The notes under the pieces: model-generated
What the model saw: the letters and a program-made list of their open reading frames with translations, nothing else
Told to the model about the DNA's origin: nothing
Databases searched by the model: none
In this document: positions 23,139 through 30,199 of the stretch, in pieces
Position numbering within the stretch: position 1 is the stretch's first letter
How the letters are laid out: each line of letters starts with the position of its first letter
DNA from: a virus
Direction: 5' to 3' (one strand)
Length of the DNA: 40,176 nt
Virus record (IMG/VR): IMGVR_UViG_3300017779_004077
Location: 1-40,176 of that record
Position numbers and translations under genes: made by a program

Positions 23139-23414
23139 ATGAACTTAAATGAATGGTTGGAAACAACTGAATTTACAACTAAAGACTTAGCACTATTACC
23201 AAGTGTGGGTTGTGTTATCAATACTAAGAATGGAGATACATTCCCAATGATGGAAGATGACTCTATTGGTTTTGATGAACCTATGAATATCATCGAGATG
23301 TATAACGATCCATTCAATAGTGAGGAATGGTTTAATTCACTACACACTTGTGATAAACCTGTTGTTAATGAAGTATTAAATAACTTACTTCCAAATGAAG
23401 TAAAGGAGATATAA
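23139..23414 (+). CDS. hypothetical acidic protein, 91 aa
   Basis: ATG 23139 (MNLNEWLETTEF) is preferred for its AAAAAGGAAA ribosome site; a leaderless start at 23118 adds seven residues. Acidic, with segments VGCVINTKNGDTFPMMEDDS and NIIEMYNDPF. Function unknown. Stop overlaps the next ATG. Confidence 0.6.
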   Translation: MNLNEWLETTEFTTKDLALLPSVGCVINTKNGDTFPMMEDDSIGFDEPMNIIEMYNDPFNSEEWFNSLHTCDKPVVNEVLNNLLPNEVKEI

Positions 23415-23584
23415 TGAGAGATTTATTCGATAAAGAATTTCAACAAGAGATGGATGATTTTTTCCATTACATAGACCACGAGGTTTTGGGAAAACCATTA
23501 CCAGAACCTGAGGTCGAGGAAGATATGACAGATGAAGAAGCTTCATATTGGGAAATGAAAGCGGAGATACATAATGAATTATAA
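23414..23584 (+). CDS. hypothetical acidic protein, 56 aa
   Basis: AAAGGAG ribosome site in the end of the previous gene. Extremely acidic and helical (FQQEMDDFFHYIDHEV, PEPEVEEDMTDEEASY). Overlaps the following gene by 11 bases. Function unknown. Confidence 0.55.
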   Translation: MRDLFDKEFQQEMDDFFHYIDHEVLGKPLPEPEVEEDMTDEEASYWEMKAEIHNEL

Positions 23585-23912
23585 TGAAACTATGTATGGG
23601 AAACAATACTTACTTGGAACTGATGTTTACGAAAATGGGAAACATAAGATATTAAATGTTCCGTTGATTGATTTAATGGATAGGAATGGTTTTATACCCG
23701 AAGGTAAGTATAATGAGATTTACAATTTATCAGTTGTGTGGTATGAGGTTAATGAAGAAATTTTTGTTGAGAGTATTTATGATACCGATAGTGGTGAAAC
23801 TTATTGGACAGATAAACCAGCTAATGAGTGGACAGATAATGATGACGAACTTTTAACAGCACTTTTAATGTATGGTAATTTACAAGAAACAATAGGAGAG
23901 AATTATGTTTAG
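23574..23912 (+). CDS. hypothetical acidic protein, 112 aa
   Basis: GCGGAG lies upstream of the ATG. Acidic, Tyr/Trp-rich protein with a predicted beta-rich centre and a helical C-terminus. No family recognised. Its final codons overlap the lipoprotein start. Confidence 0.6.
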   Translation: MNYNETMYGKQYLLGTDVYENGKHKILNVPLIDLMDRNGFIPEGKYNEIYNLSVVWYEVNEEIFVESIYDTDSGETYWTDKPANEWTDNDDELLTALLMYGNLQETIGENYV

Positions 23913-24462
23913 GTTTATTCCAATATTATTTTTATTTTTAATTGGTTGTGAAGATACATTGTATTTAGAACCAGTCGATGAATCTACAATTCAAGTTGAA
24001 GAGCCAAGGGTTGATGTTTATTATTTTGATAAACAACCTAATCTTAGTTTAGATGATAATGGATTTTACCATTTAGATATTGATACGACCAACTGGCAAA
24101 CCTTACATAGACTCACGGGTTTTATTTCAGATTCAGCAACATCAGGACCTGTTGTAAATTGTAGGGTGGAGTGGGAATCATCTCATTATTGGACTCTCGG
24201 AGATACATTAGGTTTTTGGATTAGACAAGGTTTAACCGATGATTTAGAATGGGTTAGTTATGATACATCTTATGTTATTGGTTTTGATGGACAAGAAGTA
24301 CCTACAATTAATCCAGCAAGTTATAGCAACTCTGATGGAGAAGTTAATACAATGATAGCACCCGTACAATCTATGATTGGAGATACTATGACTATTTGGT
24401 ATTCGTGGAGTGGTTGGTACGCTGGTGTGAATAATGATTCAATAAAAATTGTATTAGATTGA
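23905..24462 (+). CDS. lipoprotein sharing a module with the 12308 protein, 185 aa
   Basis: Signal sequence MFRFIPILFLFLIGC with lipobox LIGC (cysteine at 15) predicts a lipid-anchored envelope protein. The mature part is beta-rich with many Trp and Asp. Its C-terminal part (TINPASYSNSDGEVNTM, then MIGDTMTIWYSW) matches the exported protein at 12308. Ribosome site GGAGAG. The role is unknown; phage lipoproteins often block superinfection or adhere to surfaces. Single strong terminator not seen; a new promoter follows. Confidence 0.75.
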   Translation: MFRFIPILFLFLIGCEDTLYLEPVDESTIQVEEPRVDVYYFDKQPNLSLDDNGFYHLDIDTTNWQTLHRLTGFISDSATSGPVVNCRVEWESSHYWTLGDTLGFWIRQGLTDDLEWVSYDTSYVIGFDGQEVPTINPASYSNSDGEVNTMIAPVQSMIGDTMTIWYSWSGWYAGVNNDSIKIVLD

Positions 24463-24471
24463 AAATAATAC

Positions 24472-24500
24472 TTGACTTTATCACTATTTATTCGTAAGAT
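24472..24500 (+). promoter_or_regulatory. sigma70-like promoter giving a probable leaderless mRNA
   Basis: TTGACT (24472-24477), 17-base spacer, TAAGAT (24495-24500) in CGTAAGATCAA. The ATG of the SWIM gene starts 5 bases after the -10, leaving no space for a ribosome site. Confidence 0.82.
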
Positions 24501-24505
24501 CAATT

Positions 24506-24769
24506 ATGACAAATAAAGAATTACAAGATTTAATAATAAAAACATTTGATGGGATTATCATTGATGAGTATGACCGAGAGATTCATAAGATTGATGGTAA
24601 ATCATATGATATCACATTTGACAGAAGTAGAGTTGAATGGAGTTGTAGTTGTCCAGCATTTAAGTTTCGTAGACGACATAAGATTTCTAAGTGTAAACAT
24701 ATAATTGAAATACAGAATAGAAAATTTAAGACATTGGTTGAAGGCCGAGCTGGTGTCCGAGTGGTCTAA
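24506..24769 (+). CDS. SWIM zinc-finger protein, 87 aa
   Basis: The sequence WSCSCPAFKFRRRHKISKCKH (C47, C49, C63, H65) fits the SWIM motif CxCx(n)CxH, which binds zinc and mediates DNA or protein contacts. The N-terminal half is a small alpha/beta segment. The start coincides with the predicted transcription start (leaderless). The stop lies inside the tRNA-Cys gene, so the last seven codons and the tRNA 5' end share DNA. Confidence 0.78.
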   Translation: MTNKELQDLIIKTFDGIIIDEYDREIHKIDGKSYDITFDRSRVEWSCSCPAFKFRRRHKISKCKHIIEIQNRKFKTLVEGRAGVRVV

Positions 24770-24820
24770 GGAGATGGATTGCAAACCCATTATTCGTGAG
24801 TTCGAATCTCACCCAGCTCT
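24747..24820 (+). tRNA. tRNA-Cys (anticodon GCA)
   Basis: Acceptor GAGCTGG / CCAGCTC, short D arm (TCC / GGA), anticodon loop TTGCAAA, T arm GTGAG-TTCGAAT-CTCAC and discriminator T. U73 and GCA are the main cysteine identity elements. The anticodon stem has one A-C mismatch next to the loop. CCA is not encoded. Its first 23 bases overlap the 3' end of the SWIM gene, so processing of one transcript would destroy the other. Confidence 0.88.
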
Positions 24821-24842
24821 CAAAAATAATTGAAAAAAAGAC

Positions 24843-24871
24843 TTGACTTTCTCGTTTTTTCTTCGTAAGAT
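24843..24871 (+). promoter_or_regulatory. sigma70-like phage promoter
   Basis: TTGACT (24843-24848), 17-base spacer, TAAGAT (24866-24871) in CGTAAGATCAAG. It follows the tRNA by 22 bases and drives the 24903 operon, which has an AAAGGGAAA ribosome site. Confidence 0.85.
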
Positions 24872-24902
24872 CAAGTATTAATTAAATAAAGGGAAATAAC
24901 AA

Positions 24903-25148
24903 ATGAATATTAAAAATGAAATTAGAAAATTAAGTAGTCTTTCAGAGTTGAATGACTTATCATCATTTATTAGTGAGTGTAAAACTCTGTTAGGTAAATC
25001 ATCACTTGGTGTTGGTTCTAAGGTTTGGGTGGTTCAAAAAACCAAAAAAACTGAAGGTGTTGTTACCAAAATGAACATCAAGAAAGCTCTTGTTGATATG
25101 AGGGGTAGGATTTATAGTGTTCCATTTTCAATGTTGGAATTAGCATAA
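24903..25148 (+). CDS. hypothetical protein with KOW-like C-terminus, 81 aa
   Basis: The first 35 residues are helical; the second half (VGSKVWVVQKTKKTEGVVTK, KKALVDMRGRIYSVP) reads like a small KOW/SH3 barrel, a fold that often binds RNA or proteins. First gene of a new operon. Its TAA overlaps the next ATG. Confidence 0.6.
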   Translation: MNIKNEIRKLSSLSELNDLSSFISECKTLLGKSSLGVGSKVWVVQKTKKTEGVVTKMNIKKALVDMRGRIYSVPFSMLELA

Positions 25149-25486
25149 TGGTATTGGAAACAGCAGCTGATGTTGGTAAAGATTTGAGAAAACAAATCGT
25201 TCCACTAATGAAATCCAAAGGATTTAATTTAAGGGTAACTACCAGCAAACAAAGTTATTACCACGATGGTAATGTAAATGTTAAGATAACAAAAGTTCCT
25301 ACTAACTTTCCGGTTTGGATAGATGAGTATTCTAAGTGGAGAGTTACACCTAACGCCGAAAGATTAGTTCTAACTTTAAAAGAAAGAATTAAAAGTATAG
25401 TTGACCAACTTGATATAGATGTGTCGGTTGATTTTGATAGAAAAGTACCTTTCATAGAATATGAGGAGAATAAAAATGAAAACTAA
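25148..25486 (+). CDS. hypothetical protein, 112 aa
   Basis: A helix followed by KGFNLRVTTSKQSYYHDGNV and VNVKITKVP resembles the small LPD29-type domains of phage polyvalent proteins; the match is weak. The C-terminus is charged. Coupled to both neighbours. Confidence 0.55.
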   Translation: MVLETAADVGKDLRKQIVPLMKSKGFNLRVTTSKQSYYHDGNVNVKITKVPTNFPVWIDEYSKWRVTPNAERLVLTLKERIKSIVDQLDIDVSVDFDRKVPFIEYEENKNEN

Positions 25487-25808
25487 ATCTTGGTTACTAT
25501 TAATGAGTCCCGATGAAAGGGGTGGTGGTGAAGAAATTAAAACCATATACCATAATAAATCAAGGGAAGAAATGGTAAAGATGATGACCTTGTTACAAGA
25601 TCTAAATGAACACTTGGTATTGTCTTTGGTAAGAATTAGTCCTAAATCAACTTATGATGATATAATTAGAATGGATGATTCAGAAATGTTTTTTATGGAT
25701 TCTAAACGAAATTGGAATAATGGAAAAACATATGAAGAAGTACAAGACGACATACTTGAGGAAAAGGTTATGGAGTCTTTAATAAATGGCGATATGGGAG
25801 TCGCATAA
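25476..25808 (+). CDS. hypothetical protein, 110 aa
   Basis: ATG 25476 (MKTKSWLLLMSPDERGGG) is chosen because GAGGAG precedes it; a longer start at 25461 would include the ribosome site. Mixed helix and strand with an acidic C-terminal helix. No recognised family. Confidence 0.6.
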   Translation: MKTKSWLLLMSPDERGGGEEIKTIYHNKSREEMVKMMTLLQDLNEHLVLSLVRISPKSTYDDIIRMDDSEMFFMDSKRNWNNGKTYEEVQDDILEEKVMESLINGDMGVA

Positions 25809-25824
25809 ATAAAGAGAGAGTAAA

Positions 25825-26271
25825 ATGAAACAAAGTACATTTGAAAAAAATGGTGGTTACTTCATCGGTGGAGTAGCGTATATGGATTGTAAAATCACAG
25901 GTGAACCTGTAAAGAATGTCAGTACAGATTGTAAGTCTGTAATTGGTAGTAGGGCACTAACAGGATTACTTCACAAGAAGTTTCCCGAAACAAATAAACC
26001 AGCATACAAACCAACAGGACGACCAGCTGGTTGGCATTGGATGAAAGAGTTTGTAGATAAAGATGGAACGGTTTACCATATGGGTAAGGAACAACCTAAG
26101 TTAAAGGGAACTAAAAAACCTACTAAGGTTAAACCTGTAAAGAAGAAAGCTACTAAACGGAGAACTAAAGAAGAAATTCTTTTAGCCCGTGAAGTAGAAA
26201 AAAGAGCAGAACTAAAGAAAGCTGTAAAGAAACAGAAAGATTTTTTAAACCACCAATTTGGAAATAAGTAA
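25825..26271 (+). CDS. basic protein with zinc-like N-terminus and Lys-rich tail, 148 aa
   Basis: The N-terminal ~60 residues hold two cysteines (MDCKITGEPV, STDCKSVIG) and could form a small metal or disulfide fold. A second region, RPAGWHWMKEFVDKDGTVYH, follows. The tail (from ~90) is a Lys/Arg run typical of DNA- or RNA-binding phage proteins. AGAGAG serves as ribosome site. Function unknown. Confidence 0.6.
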   Translation: MKQSTFEKNGGYFIGGVAYMDCKITGEPVKNVSTDCKSVIGSRALTGLLHKKFPETNKPAYKPTGRPAGWHWMKEFVDKDGTVYHMGKEQPKLKGTKKPTKVKPVKKKATKRRTKEEILLAREVEKRAELKKAVKKQKDFLNHQFGNK

Positions 26272-26426
26272 TGTTTGAATCTTTAATACATTTTTTCAAA
26301 CATTTTTTAGGATTGTGTGGAGAATCACACCCAAGCGTTTTAGTAAGTGGGTTTGGACTCTTTACAATACTAGCAATTTACATTAGTGATATTATACATT
26401 ACATAAAGGATAAAATAAATGTCTAA
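26271..26426 (+). CDS. small membrane protein, 51 aa
   Basis: TAATG overlap with the previous gene. The N-terminal amphipathic helix MFESLIHFFKHFLGLCGESH is followed by one membrane segment (VLVSGFGLFTILAIYISDII). First of four tiny overlapping genes. Function unknown; holin-like activity is conceivable but unsupported. Confidence 0.55.
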   Translation: MFESLIHFFKHFLGLCGESHPSVLVSGFGLFTILAIYISDIIHYIKDKINV

Positions 26427-26544
26427 GAAAAGTAAAGGTCAATGGAAAGACTATAAAACATTCACTCTTAGTGATGGTACTAAGTTTTTAGCTCGTGATG
26501 AGAAAGACGCTAAACTTTACAAAGAAAAAGTTGGTGACAAATAA
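26419..26544 (+). CDS. hypothetical basic protein, 41 aa
   Basis: ATG 26419 overlaps the upstream frame; AAAGGAT is a weak ribosome site. Lys-rich with a short beta-like centre (WKDYKTFTLSDGTKFLARDE). Stop overlaps the next ATG. Unknown. Confidence 0.5.
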   Translation: MSKKSKGQWKDYKTFTLSDGTKFLARDEKDAKLYKEKVGDK

Positions 26545-26642
26545 TGATAGAGTTTACCATTTTGTTTGTAGGTGTTTTAGTAATGGGTTATCTTGTAGAG
26601 AAGGAATCCAAACGAATACAGAAGAAGAATAAAAATGTTTGA
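26544..26642 (+). CDS. small single-span membrane protein, 32 aa
   Basis: One membrane helix at the N-terminus (MIEFTILFVGVLVMGYLV) and a Lys/Arg-rich cytoplasmic tail. Coupled by overlap to both neighbours. Function unknown. Confidence 0.5.
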   Translation: MIEFTILFVGVLVMGYLVEKESKRIQKKNKNV

Positions 26643-26715
26643 ATTCTTAGTGGTGTGTATTTTAATATACATAGCATATCATGTTTCAGAAAATAATAAT
26701 AAACCAAAATTCTAA
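26635..26715 (+). CDS. small single-span membrane peptide, 26 aa
   Basis: MFEFLVVCILIYIAYHVSEN forms one short membrane helix with a polar tail. Overlaps the previous gene by 8 bases. AGGAG at its end is the ribosome site of the next gene. Very short, so confidence is limited. Confidence 0.45.
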   Translation: MFEFLVVCILIYIAYHVSENNNKPKF

Positions 26716-26724
26716 GGAGATAGA

Positions 26725-26907
26725 ATGACAAGAAAAGAAGCACTCCAAGCTCAAAGTGAGTTTTCAATTTATGGAGTTTTTAGATTTACCGCATACTTAC
26801 TTGCTTCAATAGCAATGTATAGTGGTGAATTACAAATAGCAGGAATAGCGTTTGGGTTCGGAGCCACACTTGGTTTTGTTCGTAGATTAGCTAGGATATG
26901 GGAGTAA
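26725..26907 (+). CDS. membrane protein, 60 aa
   Basis: Good AAGGAG site. Two hydrophobic helices (about residues 17-32 and 38-52) separated by SGELQ; a helical hairpin in the membrane is likely. Two-helix phage membrane proteins include class II holins, but nothing else supports that here. Confidence 0.55.
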   Translation: MTRKEALQAQSEFSIYGVFRFTAYLLASIAMYSGELQIAGIAFGFGATLGFVRRLARIWE

Positions 26908-26911
26908 CAAA

Positions 26912-27142
26912 ATGAGCACACATCCAATGAAACCTATAACCAAACCAGGTGAAGGTAAGAAACGCCAAAAGTATGTTACACAGGAACGATATTTAGAAGA
27001 ACGATATGAAATTTCTCGTGGTCTAAAAGGACCCAAGAGATTAGAAAACGAATCATTCGAAGATTTTCATACTCGTAGAAAAGCAGAAAATGGTCTGTTG
27101 AAAGAATACCTTCGTGGTGTTTGGATAAAGAAAGAAGATTGA
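26912..27142 (+). CDS. hypothetical basic protein, 76 aa
   Basis: A very basic, helical protein (RQKYVTQERYLEERYEISRG, ESFEDFHTRRKAENG). Might bind nucleic acid. Ribosome site weak (GGGAG). The 3' end overlaps the next gene. Confidence 0.6.
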   Translation: MSTHPMKPITKPGEGKKRQKYVTQERYLEERYEISRGLKGPKRLENESFEDFHTRRKAENGLLKEYLRGVWIKKED

Positions 27143-27420
27143 CAGAGATTCATAAAAAGATAAAACATCTAAACCATACTCTGATTGTATGGGCAGAGGA
27201 TAACAAATATAAAAATAATCGTGGTGGTGATTATATCATACCACCACGAGTTGAAAATGATGTGGTTATGTCTGAGTGGAAAGATGATTTAAAGTTTGTA
27301 TCTAAGTTAGATTTTATGTTAGGTGATGGTAAGACTTTGACAAAGAAAGAACTTCAGATGTCTAATCAACTATATGAATTTTATAGTCAAATGTCTATGA
27401 AAAATTTACTAAGGAAATAA
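27139..27420 (+). CDS. hypothetical protein, 93 aa
   Basis: No ATG is available near the frame start. TTG 27139 sits in an ATTGA overlap with the previous stop and gives MTEIHKKIKHLNHTL; TTG 27121 is an alternative, adding six residues. The protein is helical with a loop RGGDYIIPPRVE. Function unknown. The next gene starts immediately after the stop. Confidence 0.5.
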   Translation: MTEIHKKIKHLNHTLIVWAEDNKYKNNRGGDYIIPPRVENDVVMSEWKDDLKFVSKLDFMLGDGKTLTKKELQMSNQLYEFYSQMSMKNLLRK

Positions 27421-27525
27421 ATGTATAATATATTTTTAATACTACTTATGTTACAATGGAACTCGTGTTCTCCGATACCTGAACCTACTTACATTGATGA
27501 TGTGAATATGGAGAATTATGCGTAA
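27421..27525 (+). CDS. small lipoprotein-like peptide, 34 aa
   Basis: The signal-like N-terminus MYNIFLILLMLQWNSC ends in a cysteine at 16 that could be lipidated, followed by a short acidic tail. Its stop overlaps the peptide deformylase start. The lipobox is poor, so lipidation is uncertain. Confidence 0.5.
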   Translation: MYNIFLILLMLQWNSCSPIPEPTYIDDVNMENYA

Positions 27526-28168
27526 AGTAATTGATTGTTTTAAAGAAGATAATCCAGTAATAAATAAAAAACTAAGAGAGGTTTCAGTTGAAGAAGGAAA
27601 CATTATTGCCACAGAATTATTTCAGATACTTAACGAAAGAAAAGACGGCATTGGGTTGGCAGCGAATCAAGTGGGAATTGATGCACAAGTGGCCGTTATC
27701 AATGTTATTGAACCTTTGGTTCTCATTAACCCAAAGATTGAAGAACAATGGGATGAAATTCCCTACTACGAAGGATGTTTGAGTTTTCCAAAACAAGGTA
27801 TTCATACTAAAAGATATAGGAATATTGTTATCAAAACCGAACAGGCAGAAAGTGGTTGGTACTTTAGTGGGGCAGAAACTACACAAGAGGCTAAAGGTAG
27901 TTGGGAACAAGACAATAAAGAACAGGATCAAGAACAAAGATTATTAGAAGCTATATGTGTTCAACACGAGATAGACCATTTAAATGGAATAACTATACAC
28001 GATAGAGAAGATAAACCAAAACCAATTATATCTAAAAAGGGATACGGAAGAAACGAAAGAGTTATGATTACCAATGGTAAAGAAACACAAGAATTAAAAT
28101 ACAAAAAAGCAAAACCACTTATAGATAGTGGAAAATGGGAAATCTACATAGGAGGCCCGATAACTTAA
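27518..28168 (+). CDS. def: peptide deformylase
   Basis: All three family motifs are present: GIGLAANQVG (residues 44-53), EGCLSFP (85-91, metal Cys) and QHEIDH (149-154, metal His pair and Glu). The enzyme removes the formyl group from new proteins. At 216 residues it is longer than phage deformylases I know of. It has a ~25-residue hydrophilic insert before the last motif (Glu/Gln-rich, about 115-140) and a ~50-residue basic extension after it. Marine phages carry deformylase, probably to keep up with rapid translation of virion or photosystem-like proteins. Confidence 0.92.
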   Translation: MRKVIDCFKEDNPVINKKLREVSVEEGNIIATELFQILNERKDGIGLAANQVGIDAQVAVINVIEPLVLINPKIEEQWDEIPYYEGCLSFPKQGIHTKRYRNIVIKTEQAESGWYFSGAETTQEAKGSWEQDNKEQDQEQRLLEAICVQHEIDHLNGITIHDREDKPKPIISKKGYGRNERVMITNGKETQELKYKKAKPLIDSGKWEIYIGGPIT

Positions 28169-28169
28169 A

Positions 28170-28424
28170 ATGAGAAAACTAAAAATGAAAAAGAAAGTAA
28201 CAAAACCAATCAGAAGAAAATGTCATAATTGTGGGAAGATGGCAACTAATCCAGTTCAATATCATTTAGTTCCATCAATACCTTATGGTGAACCGATGCC
28301 AATATGGTCAAAGAGTGGCCCTAAAACCAAGAGGGTTGATTTGAAAGGTGATATGAAAATAACAGCCAAAAACTATTGTGATAGAGAGTGTATGGCTGAA
28401 GGTAGGTCTAAGCTCGGTGTCTAA
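28170..28424 (+). CDS. zinc-finger-like protein, 84 aa
   Basis: CHNC (residues 18-21) and YCDREC (69-74) form a probable zinc site around a basic loop. The ribosome site AGGAGG is 15 bases upstream of ATG 28170; ATG 28185 is an alternative. Likely a nucleic-acid-binding or RNA polymerase-associated small protein. Confidence 0.6.
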   Translation: MRKLKMKKKVTKPIRRKCHNCGKMATNPVQYHLVPSIPYGEPMPIWSKSGPKTKRVDLKGDMKITAKNYCDRECMAEGRSKLGV

Positions 28425-28563
28425 AAAACCCACTAAAGAGAAACCTAAATACTCTAACGCTGGAAAGGGTGATAAGAATAGAGTATCAAATATTAACAAG
28501 TATGCTGAAAATTGGGAAAAGATTTTTGGTAAAAAGAAAGTTAAGGAGAAATCTAAGAAGTGA
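28417..28563 (+). CDS. small basic phage protein, 48 aa
   Basis: The GTG at 28417 (MSKKPTKEKPKYSN) overlaps the previous stop and keeps the recognisable GKGDKNRVSNINKYAENWEK core. Short proteins with GKGD...N-W are found in many phages with unknown function. A longer GTG start at 28378 lies inside the upstream gene. Confidence 0.55.
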   Translation: MSKKPTKEKPKYSNAGKGDKNRVSNINKYAENWEKIFGKKKVKEKSKK

Positions 28564-28661
28564 TAGAATCAATGGTTATGTTAGTTTTAATGATTACATT
28601 CGGAATGATATCATTAGTAGTTATGATTTCAATAGATAAAAATGAAAAAGATAAGACATAG
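28560..28661 (+). CDS. small single-span membrane protein, 33 aa
   Basis: GTG start overlapping the previous TGA. The peptide has one Met/Val/Ile-rich membrane helix (VMLVLMITFGMISLVVMIS) and a charged tail. Overlaps the next gene by 20 bases. Function unknown. Confidence 0.45.
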   Translation: MIESMVMLVLMITFGMISLVVMISIDKNEKDKT

Positions 28662-28866
28662 TAAATTACCGATTACACTATCGAGTTCTGATACATTAGA
28701 TTATGAAATGTTACACGCAATACAATTAAACTTAATGTATGATGAAAACGATAGTAGAGAAGAAAATCAAGGTTGTTGGAATGCTTGGGTTGGTGAAGAT
28801 GGTAATTGGTTCAACCCGTATAAACCTAATAAAAATCAAATGGAGTTATTTAATGAAGAAGAATAA
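28642..28866 (+). CDS. hypothetical protein, 74 aa
   Basis: Acidic protein with a central NQGCWNAWVGEDGNWFNPYK stretch, aromatic and Gly-rich. Begins within the upstream gene. The C-terminus QMELFNEEE is acidic. Function unknown. Confidence 0.55.
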   Translation: MKKIRHSKLPITLSSSDTLDYEMLHAIQLNLMYDENDSREENQGCWNAWVGEDGNWFNPYKPNKNQMELFNEEE

Positions 28867-29005
28867 AAAGATGGAGTTATTAAAAAAGGCTGAGAAAGTA
28901 AATTATGTATTTGAGAAGATGGATAAGGAAACACAAGACGCTGTAAAAAGTCTTATTAACCATATGATGGTAGAAAAAACTAAAAAGGATAATCACATAG
29001 TTTGA
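28853..29005 (+). CDS. hypothetical helical protein, 50 aa
   Basis: ATG 28853 (MKKNKKMELLKKAEKVNYVF) is preferred, since longer starts lie inside the upstream gene. Helical, charged. Its TGA overlaps the TTG start of the IMPDH-family gene (TTTGA). Confidence 0.5.
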   Translation: MKKNKKMELLKKAEKVNYVFEKMDKETQDAVKSLINHMMVEKTKKDNHIV

Positions 29006-30186
29006 AAAAATATTTAACATATGATGATGTAAACATAGTTCCAAAGTACTCGGAGTTAAAATCTCGTGATGATGTAGATCTTACCACACGATTTACCAAG
29101 AATAGAAAACTACACATCCCAATAGTAGCCTCACCGATGGATACCGTAACTGAAGAAGATATGGCCATAGAGATGATGGAAAGGGGTGCCGTAGGTGTTA
29201 TACATAGATTTATGTCTATTAAAAAACAATCTCGTATGATGCAATCATTACATTATAAATGGGATAGTTTTTTTAATATAGGTGATGGTAAAGAAAGAAG
29301 TGCCGATAATGATTATGATGAGTGGTATAAGAAACTAAGTAATAAAAGTAAAATATCCAAATCAGATTGGGAGGATTTTAAAGATTACGGAATGTTCACA
29401 GATGATATGGCAGAAACCGATAGGATGTGGAGAAACCTACCCTTATGTGCAGCAGTTGGTGTTACAGGAGATTATTTAGAAAGAGCGAAAGAATTGGTAT
29501 TAAACGGATGTAATGTACTACTTATAGATGTAGCACACGGCCACCATAAAAATGTAGGAGACGCTATTGAAGAAATCAAGAGTAAAATATCAAACATCGA
29601 AGTCATTGCGGGAAACATTGCGACAAGAGATGGAGCAGAGTTTCTCTGTGAAAAAGGTGCTGACGGCATCAGAGTGGGAATCGGTAACGGCTCATTATGT
29701 GAAACAAGAATCAGGACTGGCGTTGGATTACCTCAGGTTAGTGTTCTTCTTGATGTGTATTCCGTTTGTGACGATTGGGATGTTCCTATTATTGCTGATG
29801 GTGGTATTCGGAATGTGGGTGATGTGGCTAAAGGACTTGGTTGCGGAGCTGACACCATCATGGTCGGTTCGTTACTTTCGGGCACCAAAGAGAGTCCAGG
29901 TCAAATAGAAAAACAAGGTGAGTGGCCTAACGAAAAATTATTTAAAAAGTACAGAGGTTCTGCATCAAGAGATTCAAAAGGAAACGATAAGAATGTTGAG
30001 GGAAATCATAAAGTGATTCCTTACAAGGGTAAAGTAAATAGAATACTTAGTGATATAGAAGATGGAATAAAAAGTTCGTGTTCCTATGTAGGGGCAAATA
30101 ATCTTGCAGAATATAGATCTTTAGTAGAATTTGTAGAAGTAACAAATGCAGGTCAAGTAGAGGCTCGACCACATTTATTAAGTTAA
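29002..30186 (+). CDS. IMP dehydrogenase / GMP reductase family enzyme
   Basis: This 394-residue TIM barrel has TYDDVNIVP (residues 6-14), ASPMDTVTE, the active-site loop GIGNGSLCETR (226-236) with catalytic C233, IIADGGIRNVGD (263-274) and YRGSAS (317-322). IMPDH oxidises IMP to XMP; GMPR reduces GMP to IMP. The tail features SCSYVGA (359-365, GMPR-like) together with VTNAGQVEARPH (IMPDH-like). The CBS pair is replaced by a ~65-residue charged insert (about 75-140). The exact reaction is therefore open; purine balance during phage DNA synthesis is the likely role. TTG start, coupled to the gene before. Confidence 0.85.
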   Translation: MKKYLTYDDVNIVPKYSELKSRDDVDLTTRFTKNRKLHIPIVASPMDTVTEEDMAIEMMERGAVGVIHRFMSIKKQSRMMQSLHYKWDSFFNIGDGKERSADNDYDEWYKKLSNKSKISKSDWEDFKDYGMFTDDMAETDRMWRNLPLCAAVGVTGDYLERAKELVLNGCNVLLIDVAHGHHKNVGDAIEEIKSKISNIEVIAGNIATRDGAEFLCEKGADGIRVGIGNGSLCETRIRTGVGLPQVSVLLDVYSVCDDWDVPIIADGGIRNVGDVAKGLGCGADTIMVGSLLSGTKESPGQIEKQGEWPNEKLFKKYRGSASRDSKGNDKNVEGNHKVIPYKGKVNRILSDIEDGIKSSCSYVGANNLAEYRSLVEFVEVTNAGQVEARPHLLS

Positions 30187-30199
30187 AGGAAAATTATAA

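Noticed and set aside
24747-24820. Possible tRNA-Sec for the selenoprotein
   Set aside because: The anticodon is GCA, the discriminator T fits cysteine, and the variable arm is short; tRNA-Sec has UCA and a long arm.
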